This document shows, piece by piece, positions 35,012 through 43,489 of a stretch of 64,000 bases of DNA (the first letter of the stretch is position 1; every line of letters begins with the position of its first letter). The translations under genes were made by a program, and so were the position numbers. Source of the DNA: Streptomyces sp. AC558_RSS880. GTDB lineage: Bacteria > Actinomycetota > Actinomycetes > Streptomycetales > Streptomycetaceae. The DNA is taken from assembly GCF_019049255.1 (NCBI RefSeq), contig NZ_JAGMUJ010000006.1, positions 62,001 to 126,000 on the forward strand. Reading direction: 5' to 3'. The notes beneath the pieces are model-generated. The model saw nothing but the letters and a program-made list of their open reading frames with translations. It was not told the origin of the DNA and searched no databases.

Positions 35012-36156
35012 GTAAGGCCGACCAGCTCGGTGCCGGCCGATTCGGTGGGGGAGTACGTCCCGTCAGCGCACGCCGCCAGGCTGTCGCCGCCGCGACCGGC
35101 GTGCCCACCGAAGGCGTCGCCCCACCGGCGGAACTCCCCGTCGAACGCATCAGCCCCAATCCGGACAACCCCCGCTCCGCCCTCGGAGACCTCACGGACC
35201 TTGCCGGCAGCCTGAAGACCCACGGCCAGAAACAGGCGATCACGGTCATGAACCGCGACGCCTACATCAAAGCCAACCCGGACCGTGAAGCCGACCTCGA
35301 ACCGGACACCACCCACATCGTCATCGACGGCAGCAGCCGCCTCGCCGCCGCACGCGAAGCCGGCCTCACCACCGTCAAGGTGATGGTCAGCGACGACCAG
35401 GGCACCACCTCGGAGGAACTCCTCGAGTCCGCTCTCGTCGCCAACATCCACCGGCAGGACCTCGAAGAACTCGACGAAGCTCGCGCTCTCCAAAGGCTCC
35501 TGGCCATCCATGGAAGCCAAAGGGCCCTCGCCAAGCGCCTGCACCGCTCCCAGGGCTGGGTGTCCCAGCGTCTCGCCCTGCTCAACCTCACTCCCGAGCT
35601 GCAAGCACGCATCGGTGAGGACCCCATCGACCTGCTGCGGGCTGTCGGCAACAAACCAGCAGACCAGCAGGAAGCAGCTCTGCAAGAACTGAAGGCGGAA
35701 AGAGCACGAAAAGAAGAAAAGGCACGCATCCCCGCGAAGCACACGACGCAACCGACAACCAGCACGCCCGCACGCTCGGAGAACAGCCCTCCTGGTGATG
35801 ACGACGTAATCACCGGCAACGCGGGCGACGGCGAACCGCACGGACAGGGAGCGGCCGAACCATCCCCGGCACCGGAGAAACCAGCCACTGCGGAGCAACG
35901 CGCGACCCCTGTGCCGGCGGTCACGGAGCATGAGTCGCCTGCTACTGAAGCGGGGAAGGACACGCCATCCGTTCCCGAGCAGGCCACCGCTCCTGCAGCG
36001 GCGGCCGGTGCAGGAGAGCAGCCGAAGCGGTTCCCCTACGACGACGGCGTCTATGCGGCGCAGCACCTGATCCACAAGATGCCGCCCGAGGAGTTCAACA
36101 AGATGCTGGACCTCCTCGTCAAGCACAGGGACAGCCACACTGTCCACACCGGCTGA
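35008..36156 (+). CDS. parB: ParB-family centromere-binding protein
   Basis: The GTG at 35008 follows AGGGAGG and overlaps the parA stop, giving 382 residues. The N-terminal ParB/Srx domain has LPVERISPNPDNPR, HGQKQAITV and IDGSSRLAAAREAG, corresponding to the CTP-binding and nuclease-like fold. A helix-turn-helix follows (HGSQRALAKRLHRSQGWVSQ). After a long disordered Pro/Ala/Glu linker (about 245-340) a short C-terminal domain ends in FNKMLDLLVKHRD and should dimerise. It should load on the seven palindromes nearby. The family is certain; that these palindromes are its sites is inference from clustering. Confidence 0.93.
   Translation: MSKADQLGAGRFGGGVRPVSARRQAVAAATGVPTEGVAPPAELPVERISPNPDNPRSALGDLTDLAGSLKTHGQKQAITVMNRDAYIKANPDREADLEPDTTHIVIDGSSRLAAAREAGLTTVKVMVSDDQGTTSEELLESALVANIHRQDLEELDEARALQRLLAIHGSQRALAKRLHRSQGWVSQRLALLNLTPELQARIGEDPIDLLRAVGNKPADQQEAALQELKAERARKEEKARIPAKHTTQPTTSTPARSENSPPGDDDVITGNAGDGEPHGQGAAEPSPAPEKPATAEQRATPVPAVTEHESPATEAGKDTPSVPEQATAPAAAAGAGEQPKRFPYDDGVYAAQHLIHKMPPEEFNKMLDLLVKHRDSHTVHTG
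35794..35814. promoter_or_regulatory. parS-like site 7, inside parB (imperfect)
   Basis: GGTGATGACGACGTAATCAC plus one C: one mismatch (G for T) in the left arm. It falls in the linker codons of parB. Confidence 0.55.
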
Positions 36157-36265
36157 ACCATGTCACGGCCAATGGCCGACCTGACCGAGTAACCAGCGCA
36201 ACATGGGGCCGGCCCCTTTGCTCGGGTTCCAGTGGTCGTCGCAACACCCCAGTTCAAGGGGTGCG

Positions 36266-36560
36266 ATGGACTTCAGGACCCGAGGGGACCGGACTCCACA
36301 GGGGCGTAAGAAGTTGTCCCGGGAACGGGAGGCATACTCCCGGCTCGTGCAGCAGGGATACAGCAATGCCGAGGCATGCCGGGTCGGCGGCATCGTTGCG
36401 CGGACCGGCTGGAAGTGGCGCAACGGCCGCTCCGGGGAACGGAACCGGAAGCCGGTACCACCGATCGATCTGGTGGTGCCGGCTTCCGGCTCGTCGCGGT
36501 ATCCGTCCGAGGACGAGCGGATCCACATCGCCGACCGGCCACGCGAGAACCTGATCAACA
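36266..36560 (+). pseudogene. IS30-type transposase N-terminal remnant
   Basis: From ATG 36266 about 95 codons match the start of Streptomyces IS30 transposases: KKLSREREAYSRLVQQGYSN, then TGWKWRNGRSGERNRK and SRYPSEDERIHIADR. The sequence leaves the family at PRENLINTT, before the catalytic DDE domain. No terminal inverted repeats were recognised. Confidence 0.75.
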
Positions 36561-36633
36561 CAACCTCGTGTCGCAACGACCGCTGGAAACCGCCCGCCCA
36601 CCGGCTACCGCGGTGGGCGCCCGCACGCCGTTC

Positions 36634-37443
36634 TCAGCCGAGCTGGGTGGGAACGACCGTCAGCGCGGCGATGTTGATCCGGGCCGGTACCGCCACCGAG
36701 TACGTGATGGCGTCGGCCACGTCTTCCGCGGTGATGGTGGTGATGGCCGACCGCATCTCCGCCAGCCCGACCCGTGTGGCCTCGTGTGCCATGCCGGCGC
36801 CGAGTTCGGTGATGGCGAAGGCCGGGTCGACGGACCGCACCCGTACGCCGCGAGGCCCCAGAGAGGCGCGCAGGTTGCGGGTCAGCTGGGTGACCGCCGC
36901 CTTGGTCGCGCCGTAGACCGGGTAGTCGGCGAAAATCACTTCCGCCGCGATCGAGCCGAGGTTCACCAGGTCCGCGGCCCGTCCGGCTTCGGCCGCGTCG
37001 AGCAGGTCCGCGATGAAGGCCCGGCCGGTCGCCAGCAGACCTCGCAGGTTCACGTCGATCATCTGGTCCCACTCGGCCGTGTCCGCCTCGTCGAACGGTG
37101 CTCCGAGCATCACCCCCGCGTTGGCGACGACTAGGTCGGGCCGGCCCAGGGCGGCGCGGATCGTCGACGCGGCGGCGGTCAACGCGGCGGGGTCGGTTAC
37201 ATCGACCGCGAGCGGCAGGACCTCGGCGGAGTGTTCCTCCCGCAGGGTCGCGGCGAGGTCTTCCAGTAGCCCGGATCGCCGGCCGAGCAGAGCGACCGCC
37301 GCTCCGGCGGCGGCGAAGCGGTGTGCGGTCGCCGCGCCGATCCCGGCGCTGGCCCCGGTGATCACCGCGACCCGGCCGGCAAGCGGACCCGCGGGCACAC
37401 CGGCAACGGGCAGGGAGAAGTCGTTCGAAGCGTTGTCTGTCAT
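36634..37443 (-). CDS. Short-chain dehydrogenase/reductase
   Basis: ATG 37443 gives 269 residues; the frame extends to 37605 but the extra part is non-coding-like. The classical SDR motifs are present: TGASAGIGAATAHR for NAD(P) binding, VANAGVM, a serine in LVNLGSIAAE and YGATK as the catalytic Tyr/Lys. The C-terminus IAALTVVPTQLG is typical of SDRs acting on small ketones. It is divergent from an XRE-type regulator, 102 bases away, which probably controls it. Confidence 0.92.
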   Translation of the reverse strand: MTDNASNDFSLPVAGVPAGPLAGRVAVITGASAGIGAATAHRFAAAGAAVALLGRRSGLLEDLAATLREEHSAEVLPLAVDVTDPAALTAAASTIRAALGRPDLVVANAGVMLGAPFDEADTAEWDQMIDVNLRGLLATGRAFIADLLDAAEAGRAADLVNLGSIAAEVIFADYPVYGATKAAVTQLTRNLRASLGPRGVRVRSVDPAFAITELGAGMAHEATRVGLAEMRSAITTITAEDVADAITYSVAVPARINIAALTVVPTQLG

Positions 37444-37544
37444 GAGGTCGATCGTGTTCGGTGGGCCGAGGGCCAACCAGGGCGGTCTTATCCAGGGTGC
37501 GCCACACCCAGGTAACCGATCGCGTGCGCGCCTATCGTTGCGGC

Positions 37545-38420
37545 ATGGACAGCGGCAACCCACTGGGCGAGTTCCTCCGCGCCCGGCGAGAGATGACCAG
37601 CCCATCCCGGACGGGGCAGCCCTGGTCGGGCCGGCGCAGGACGCCGGGCCTGCGCCGGGAGGAGGTCGCCCAGGCGTCCGGGGTCAGCACCGACTACTAC
37701 GCCCGGCTGGAACAGGGACGGGAGAAGCGCCCTTCCGCACAGGTGGTGCACGCCCTGGCCCGTGCCCTGGGACTGGATCCCGAGGAAACGGCGCACCTGC
37801 ACCAGCTGGCACGAACGGCTCGAAGTTCCGTCCGACGAGGCGGCGGTGTGACCGTCGGGTCGAGGCTGCTGCGCTTGATGGACGGCTGGCATCACACACC
37901 CGCGCTGGTCCTCGACCGCCGACTGGATGTGCTCGCCGGCAACCGCCTCGGACGCGCCCTTTTCGCCAGGATGCTGGACCAGGGCGAGACCAACCTGGTC
38001 CGGTTCACCTTCCTGAACCCGGACGCCCGGGACTTCTACCCCGACTGGGAGCGGGTCGCCAGGTCCGGACTCGCGGCCCTGCGCGCGGGCAGCGGCGACC
38101 TGACGAACGATTCCCGGCTCACCGAACTGGTCGGTGAACTGTCCCTGAAAAGCGCGGAGTTCCGCACTCTGTGGGCCCGGCACGATGTCCGGGGCAAGGC
38201 TCATGAGGCCAAGTCCTTCAACCATCACCAGGTCGGCGAGCTGACCTTGACCTACGACTCGTTCACCGTCGACAGCGCGACGGACCAGCAGCTCGTCGTG
38301 TACCAGGCCGAACTCGGCAGCGCTTCCCAGCAGGCCCTCGCACTACTCGGCACGGTGGCCGCCGACCTGCCCGCTTCGCCGACCGTGTCACTCAGTGACG
38401 CTCCCCGATCCGGCCTGTAG
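37545..38420 (+). CDS. XRE-family regulator with MmyB-like ligand-binding domain
   Basis: ATG 37545 gives 291 residues. An XRE helix-turn-helix (about 25-85) contains TPGLRREEVAQASGVSTDYY and YARLEQGREKRPSAQVVHAL, the MmyB-type variant. The C-terminal domain (about 105-275) has LDVLAGNRLGRALFARM and the PDARDFYPDWERVAR block of the MmyB-like PAS fold, which binds fatty-acid-like ligands in characterised cases. These genes are commonly divergent from an SDR, as here, and repress it until a substrate appears. Confidence 0.93.
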   Translation: MDSGNPLGEFLRARREMTSPSRTGQPWSGRRRTPGLRREEVAQASGVSTDYYARLEQGREKRPSAQVVHALARALGLDPEETAHLHQLARTARSSVRRGGGVTVGSRLLRLMDGWHHTPALVLDRRLDVLAGNRLGRALFARMLDQGETNLVRFTFLNPDARDFYPDWERVARSGLAALRAGSGDLTNDSRLTELVGELSLKSAEFRTLWARHDVRGKAHEAKSFNHHQVGELTLTYDSFTVDSATDQQLVVYQAELGSASQQALALLGTVAADLPASPTVSLSDAPRSGL

Positions 38421-38449
38421 TGCGTAGGCATCAGGTCATGTGAGTGGCT

Positions 38450-38840
38450 GGTGCGGGTACACCAGGGGAAGACGGCGGCGGGGGACGACGCCCGGCGGTG
38501 TCTGGAGCGGCCAATACGGCTGATGGCGGTGGTTGCGGCCGGTGGTCCGTTGGCCGGCCTGGCGCCGAACCTGCCGGTGTTGTCGCTCGGTCAGGTATTG
38601 CAGGGCGTCATGGTGGGCGCGTTGTCCCTCTCATTCATCCTGGTGCGCAAACCTCCCGGCAGGACAGACAGTCACAGGTCGCGATGGGGCTGGTTGTCGC
38701 GCTCTTCACGGGCGGCGGCATGGTGGGAACGCTGGTCGCCGGCCGCTCGCGGAAGGACTGTCCCGGCACTGGGGTGTTCGCGCTGCCGACGATCGCGATC
38801 ATCGCGATGATGTTGGTCGTGGCTCGGCTGTGGAAGTTGG
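38450..38840 (+). pseudogene. MFS transporter fragments
   Basis: Pieces of a major facilitator drug exporter lie in two or three frames: LMAVVAAGGPLAGLAPNLPV followed by LSLGQVLQGVMVGALSL, then in another frame QVAMGLVVALFTGGGMVGTL and FALPTIAIIAMMLVV. At least two frameshifts and loss of most helices. It converges with another broken gene. Confidence 0.75.
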
Positions 38841-39045
38841 GCTCCCGGATCGAGCCGTACTCGGTGGCTGCCGTCGCCGCACGTCGCCCGGGGGCGAAGT
38901 CGTCGTAGAGTCGGACGTCTGGAGAGCTGAAGTCGTAGAACTCGCCGAAGGTGCGCTGGAAGCCGAACGGTCCGTCCCCCTCGTCGCGCTCCCATCCGAA
39001 CACCCACCGGGTGTGCAGGTCCGTGATCACTTGTTCGTCGTTCAT
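38840..39045 (-). pseudogene. SnoaL/NTF2-like fragment
   Basis: From ATG 39045 the frame reads NDEQVITDLHTRWVFGWERD and FGEFYDFSSPDVRLYDDF, the first half of a SnoaL-like cone-fold protein. After IREPNFHS it runs into antisense sequence of the broken transporter. The second half is missing. Confidence 0.65.
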
Positions 39046-39206
39046 GACCCGACACCAAGGCTGCGAGCGAGGTGCAGGGAGGGTCCCTCGTACCCACCCG
39101 TCCGTGGACAGCAGCGAGATCCGGCAACACTTGGGGCTCTGGGTTGTCTGTGTGCCGCCGAGAAGTACTGGACCCGCACGGCCGACATGGGCGAAGGAGG
39201 AAGTAG

Positions 39207-39665
39207 GTGGCCCGGTACCGCCGTGCACCGCTCGTCGTCCGGAAACTCCGAGGCGGGGAACCGGTGGCGCGGCGCCACTCCCGCACCGACTGTGAGCGCG
39301 GCACACGGTCGGCGCACAGCCAACGGGTCCGCTCCCACCTGCACATGTCGGCGACCGCCGCCCGGGTGGCACAGGCGGTGAAGAACCTTGCCGTGGAGCT
39401 GGAGGACACCGGCTGCCGGGCGCGGTTCCCGATCCGGGAGTGGGACGGCAAGTTCCCCGCCCCGTTCGACGCCGTCCTGGCCGACGCGGGGAGCGAGGTC
39501 GTGCTGACGGGAGTCCGGATGCCGAGAACAAACTCGATCATGGAGAGGCGGGTGCAGACCTGTCGGCGCGAACTGCTGGGCCGCACCGTGATCTGGAATC
39601 AGCGACACCTGCTCCATGCCCTGCGTGAGTTCGGGAAGTTCTGCAACTCCCACCGGCCCGAGTAA
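39207..39665 (+). pseudogene. Integrase-core transposase remnant (IS3/IS481-like)
   Basis: The last 90 residues of the frame match an rve-type transposase: AVKNLAVELEDTGCRARFPI, then DGKFPAPFDAVLADAGSEVV and NSIMERRVQTCRRELLGRTV, ending NSHRPE. The first part is not transposase-like, and the family C-terminus after HRPH is missing. A relic lacking part of the DDE domain. Confidence 0.75.
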
Positions 39666-39691
39666 TGGTCAAGACCTGTGGATCGTTGAAG

Positions 39692-40210
39692 TCATCGTCT
39701 GATGCTCCGGTGCCATCGCATCTCGCCTTCGTGCCATTCGTCGGTGGGTGTGAGCCCGGCGGCAGTGGCGACGGCGGCGGATGCCCGATGTTCGGGATGG
39801 ATGTGGGCGATGACGGTGCGCACCGGCTGCCGGCCGAGCCGGGCGACGAGTCCTCGGGCCGCTTCGGTGGCGATGCCTCTTCCCTGCCACGGGGTGCCCA
39901 CCACCCAGGCGATCTCTGCGATGGGACCGTGGCCGGAGGGGCTGACCGTCGCCTGGACTGTGCCCGTCAGGCAGGACTTGTCACGAAGCCGGATCACCCA
40001 GTTCAGCCAGGACACGGCTGGATCGGGAGAGCCTGCGGTCGTGCGCTGGTAGCGCGAGCGCAGGGCTTGCGGGGCGTCCGGCGTGCCGCCGATGAAGGTG
40101 TGCAGGGCCGGATCGGACAGCACCGCGGCCATCTCCTCGGCGTGCTCGACGTGCAGTGGCAGCAGGTCGAGCCTGCTGGTGTTGATGGGCTGGGCCGCGA
40201 GGGTGCTCAC
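39692..40210 (-). CDS. GNAT acetyltransferase
   Basis: The GTG at 40210 gives 172 residues; the frame upstream belongs to the antisense of a transposase remnant. The domain is complete: INTSRLDLLPLHVEHAEEMA at the start, GPIAEIAWVVGTPWQGRGIA with the acetyl-CoA Q/RxxGxA loop, and IHPEHRASAAVATAAGLTPT at the end. It resembles RimJ/RimL proteins. Its start overlaps the stop of the IS256 remnant (GTGA), so expression may ride on a transposon-derived message. Confidence 0.88.
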   Translation of the reverse strand: MSTLAAQPINTSRLDLLPLHVEHAEEMAAVLSDPALHTFIGGTPDAPQALRSRYQRTTAGSPDPAVSWLNWVIRLRDKSCLTGTVQATVSPSGHGPIAEIAWVVGTPWQGRGIATEAARGLVARLGRQPVRTVIAHIHPEHRASAAVATAAGLTPTDEWHEGEMRWHRSIRR

Positions 40211-40563
40211 GCTGCGACCACCTCGGGGCGTTCGACGAGTCGGCCGCGTTCGAAGCGGGCACCTGCCCGGACGAGGGCGATGAGGTGGGGTGCGCTCACG
40301 GCCCGCCACCGCTGCTGGGCGGACCCGACGAGCTTGAATACCATGGCGAGGGCGGCGGTGCGGGAGCCGGCGCCGCGGGTGACCTTGGTCCGCAGGCGGA
40401 CGCTGAGGTGGATGCCGTCGGCCCAGACGTACACGTAGTCGACTTCTGCGAGGTCGCGGTCCATGAAGGCGGCGTGGTCGGCCTGCCACTGTCGGGTCAG
40501 CCGGGCGACCCCCGCAGGGGAGAGTCCGGCCGAGCTGCCCAGGAACTGCTCCAGCGCGGGCAC
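40207..40563 (-). pseudogene. IS256-family transposase with a large in-frame internal deletion
   Basis: The 118-codon frame starts PALEQFLGSSAGLSPAGVAR and YVYVWADGIHLSVRL, the beginning of the Mutator-type catalytic domain. It jumps directly to RTKVTRGAGSRTAALAMVFK and the C-terminal LIALVRAGARFERGRLVERP. About 250 residues, including two catalytic acids, are missing. The remaining frame is still open. Confidence 0.78.
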
Positions 40564-40647
40564 GAAACCTTCGCCGGACTACTGACTCCGCACGCGGACA
40601 ACGTTGAGGAGTCGGCAGTCTGAATCACCCGGACTCGTGGTGCTGAC

Positions 40648-40833
40648 CTGCCTTTTCTGCACTCCTTCGCGAACGGTCTGGAGCGTGACCGCGCCGCAGT
40701 CGATGCTGCCCTCACCCTGCCCTGGCACAACGGTCGCACCGAAGGCGTCAACACGAAGATCAAACTCCTCAAGCGCCTGATGTCCGGCCGTGCCGGCCAT
40801 GGCCTCCTGCGCCAGATCGTCCTGCTCAACTGA
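40648..40833 (+). pseudogene. ISL3-family transposase C-terminal fragment
   Basis: Sixty codons read LPFLHSFANGLERDRAAVDA, then LTLPWHNGRTEGVNTKIKLL and MSGRAGHGLLRQIVLLN with a stop, the conserved end of ISL3 transposases (HNGRTEGVNTK). Everything before it is absent. Confidence 0.8.
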
Positions 40834-41378
40834 GACCCAAACTGAACGATCAACGCCCACGAAAATCCTGGAAGAGCCGAACGACTTACAGTCCCACGTG
40901 TTTTCCCGGGGGCCGTCAGCTGGTCCGTCTCCGGCAGAGAACGCGTCGGGCCCGTTCTGAGTGCCGTTGCCATGGCGTTGCGACACCACGTCGAGCGGAA
41001 CCGCCGACGATCCTCAGCCGACACCGACCGCCTGCTCGCCGCTGAGGAATCGGAGCTCGTGGCCTCTGGAACGGCTGTGGGCCTGTTGCACCGTACGGGG
41101 ACTCGGCTCCAGCAGCGCAGTGGGGAAGTGCCGGCTTTGGTGAGCGGCATCGATGAACCGGGCCGGTTTTTTCATTGTTCGGCGCAACGGGTGCCATGAC
41201 CGGGCGACACCGTGAAGGGGAAGGCGGCGCACCGTCCGTGGTCCGACCGTGGCCAAGGCCGTACGCGGCTTGCTGAGCACGGGATGGGCGCCCGCCCTGA
41301 TCCGGCGTGCCCCGATCAGGACGACTGGTGCACGGCCGGGCCGGAACTGTCCTGAAGTCCCAACAACACGGAGAGCTG
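40834..41378. other. Region without a recognised gene
   Basis: Mixed frames interrupted by stops, no recognisable domain. The ribosome site GGAGAG of the next gene is at its right end. Confidence 0.4.
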
Positions 41379-42152
41379 ATGAAGGTCGTGGTGGCCGGCG
41401 GTACGGGGCTGATTCGCCGGCAGGTGGTCGGCATGCTCAGAAGCAGCGGCCGCGATGCCGTGTCGGCCGCTCCCCTCACCGGTGTCGGCACTCTGACCGG
41501 ACAAGGGATGAAGCAGGTCCTCAAGGGCGCGGACGTAGTCGTGGACGCTTTCAACTCCCCGTCGTTCCAGGCGAAAACATCCTTGGACTTCTTCACCCGG
41601 TCGGCGCAGAACCTGATCGCGGCCGCGCAGCGGGCAGGCGTGCGTCGCTACGTCATGCTCTCCGTCATCGGGGCCGACCAACTGCCTGAGAACGGCTACT
41701 TCCGGGCCAAGTCCGCCCAGGAAGGGGTACTGCGGGACAGCGAGCTGCCGTATACCATCGTGCGCGCCGCACGGTTCTTCGAGTTCGTCGCTCCGGTCAT
41801 GGGGCTCTCCACCAGGGGAGGGCGGGTGCACCTGCCCTCCACCCAACTGCGCCCGGTTGCCGCCGCCGATGTCGCGGCCGCGGTCGCGACATCGGTCGAG
41901 GAGGAGCCGTTGTACGGAGTCCGCCAGATCGCGGGCCCTGAAACCCACCGGCTCAACCGGCTCGGTGAACTCACGCCGGCCGCCCGACCGGACGACCGCC
42001 GCGTGGTCACGGATGAGAACGCCGGCCTGTTCGCCGGCATCCCCGACGGCGTCCTTACCGGCGGTACCACTGTGAGCACCGCCCTCACCTGCTACGAGGA
42101 CCGGCTCAAGCAGAACTCGCGGAAGTCCATGATCCGCGCCGGCGCGCTCTGA
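41379..42152 (+). CDS. NmrA-like NAD(P)-binding atypical SDR
   Basis: ATG 41379 after GGAGAG gives 257 residues. The nucleotide-binding motif is VVVAGGTGLIRRQVV (usual GGTGxIG, here with Arg). LKGADVVVDAFNSPSF and FFTRSAQNLIAAAQRAGVRR with YVMLSVIGADQLPENGYFRA are typical of the YwnB/NmrA group that senses NAD(P) or reduces quinones. Tyr/Lys catalysis is not expected. It is the last intact gene before the decayed inverted block. Confidence 0.88.
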   Translation: MKVVVAGGTGLIRRQVVGMLRSSGRDAVSAAPLTGVGTLTGQGMKQVLKGADVVVDAFNSPSFQAKTSLDFFTRSAQNLIAAAQRAGVRRYVMLSVIGADQLPENGYFRAKSAQEGVLRDSELPYTIVRAARFFEFVAPVMGLSTRGGRVHLPSTQLRPVAAADVAAAVATSVEEEPLYGVRQIAGPETHRLNRLGELTPAARPDDRRVVTDENAGLFAGIPDGVLTGGTTVSTALTCYEDRLKQNSRKSMIRAGAL

Positions 42153-42280
42153 ACGGGCCCACGGGCCCACGGGCCACTCGCCGCGTCTCCCGGGTCTAGA
42201 ACTGCTGGACCAGATCACCGCTCCACGCACAACTGACAGGTTCGACTCTCGGCATGAGCTCCACGACCTCAAGGGCCGTG

Positions 42281-42337
42281 TTCGCTGGGCTGTGTCCGTC
42301 GTTGAGTCGCTTCGGTCGCTGGTAGGGGGTGCGCATG
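42281..42337 (+). promoter_or_regulatory. Conserved upstream box C
   Basis: Third copy of the box seen at 18350-18406 and 22922-22976, here on the plus strand: TTCGCTGGGCT, a GTTGAGTCGCTTCGGTCGCT block and GGTAGGGGGTGCGC before an ATG. It marks the head of a decayed replication-gene copy. Confidence 0.65.
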
Positions 42338-42892
42338 CCTGCTGAGCTGCTTTTTCCCCGCAGTGACTCATTGAAGTTCAGCCCCGAGGTCTCAGCCACC
42401 GTCTCCCCGGCCGTCACCACCCGGGGCGCGCGGTCCGTCCGGCCTGTTCACCCGCTTGCCATGGGCGGCGAGACCCGAACCACGAACTACGGGTGCCCCC
42501 GAACCACTCCCCACTCACCCGCTGAGTGTCCTTGCCTGCCAGAGGGACGCAGGCACCGCGTTTCACACGGTCCCTCTTCTGCTCGGCCGACGTCGCACCA
42601 CCCAGTGGCGGGGCGCTCACGAAGAAGCCGGGCATGGCCTCATTCAGGCCGCGGCGAGACGGATCCCCCGGGTGAGCTGCGAGCCCAGTTACTGCTCGGT
42701 GGGAACCCGCTGCGCGAAACGTCCTGGGTGACGTTGCCGCGCGCCCTGCACGCGGTCGGCCGTACGGCGGAGGCGCTCCAGCGGTATGAGGCGGTACGCC
42801 GCACCCTCGCCGCCTGCCGGCGCACGCCTGCGGGCTGTTCGTCTCCGGCGCACTGCAAGCGCTGGACGCCGCCGCCGATGCTGGACCGGTGA
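42335..42892 (+). pseudogene. Chimeric open frame: prim-pol N-terminus fused to SARP fragment
   Basis: The frame begins PAELLFPRSDSLKFSPE and keeps a recognisable prim-pol knuckle region (PVHPLAMGGETRTTNYG, then HSPAECPCLPEG, compared with VHPLAPGRKTPAAN and HAPADCPCL in the intact gene). It then runs in frame into ELRAQLLLGGNPLRETSWVT and AVGRTAEALQRYEAVRRTLA, the activation-domain end of the SARP at 3865-5919. A large deletion joined the two. The product, about 185 residues, would have neither function. Confidence 0.7.
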
Positions 42893-43060
42893 TCTGGCGG
42901 CGGGCCGATGATCCGTCGCTGCCCGCCTCGTACGTCTTCTCCCGCGAGCTCGGCGGCCTGCAAGGGGGTGGTCCGAGTCAGGGCGAGGTGGGCGGGGGAG
43001 GGCGCCTGCCCGCCCTGCTGGCTGCCGCCACAACAGCCAGCAGGGCTGACGCCCGGTAAG
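42856..43060 (+). pseudogene. SARP C-terminal fragment and its 3' flank
   Basis: ALDAAADAGPVIWRRADDPS, LPASYVFSREL and, after a gap, PALLAATTASRADAR correspond to the last 85 residues of the SARP (LEDAADAGLMTWQRADGPSL and LLVAATTPSRADGR). Just beyond, the 3' flank (GGTAAGGGCCC near 43057) also matches that at about 3.87 kb, in inverse orientation. Confidence 0.7.
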
Positions 43061-43130
43061 GGCCCTTTACGCCCAGGCGTCACTGTTTCTACGAGGAACT
43101 CCCCGCGGTGGTTCAAGGGCGGTGGCGGTA

Positions 43131-43284
43131 TCGACGCTGATCCTGCCGATCGAGGCCACCGCTGAGCCGTTCCACCGGGCCCTCCCGCAGGCCGAGCACA
43201 TCGTCGTCGGGGGCGCCCCGCCTGGCCTGCCGTGACCTGCGCCAAGAGGTCACCGACGCCCTGCTCGCTTCCTTGGCCAAGTGA
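43131..43284 (+). pseudogene. Haloperoxidase-type hydrolase C-terminal fragment
   Basis: LILPIEATAEPFHRALPQAE, HIVVGGAP and, after a frameshift, [15 protein letters not shown] match the last 50 residues of the hydrolase at 1930-2763. The catalytic His codon region is disrupted. Confidence 0.75.
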
Positions 43285-43399
43285 GCGGCGGCGGCCGGTC
43301 GCTCTCCGCCGGGTGATGAACCACACGCACCCCGTCACCGTTTCCGCGGTGGCGGGGGCGTCGTCGCCGGAGATCTGAGAAAGCCGAAGAACAGGGACG

Positions 43400-43489
43400 T
43401 ACCACAGTGAACATCGCGCTGACTGCGGTGACCGTGTTCTACGGGGGTTCTTCCTGGCCGGCGGGGGCGATCCGCCCGCCCGGGAGCGA
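43400..43489 (+). pseudogene. DoxX N-terminal fragment, frameshifted
   Basis: From GTG 43407 the codons read NIALTAVTVFYGG, as in the DoxX gene (NIVLTVVTVFFGG), then one missing base in the GGGGG run shifts the frame (SSWPAG instead of FFLVGG). Confidence 0.75.
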
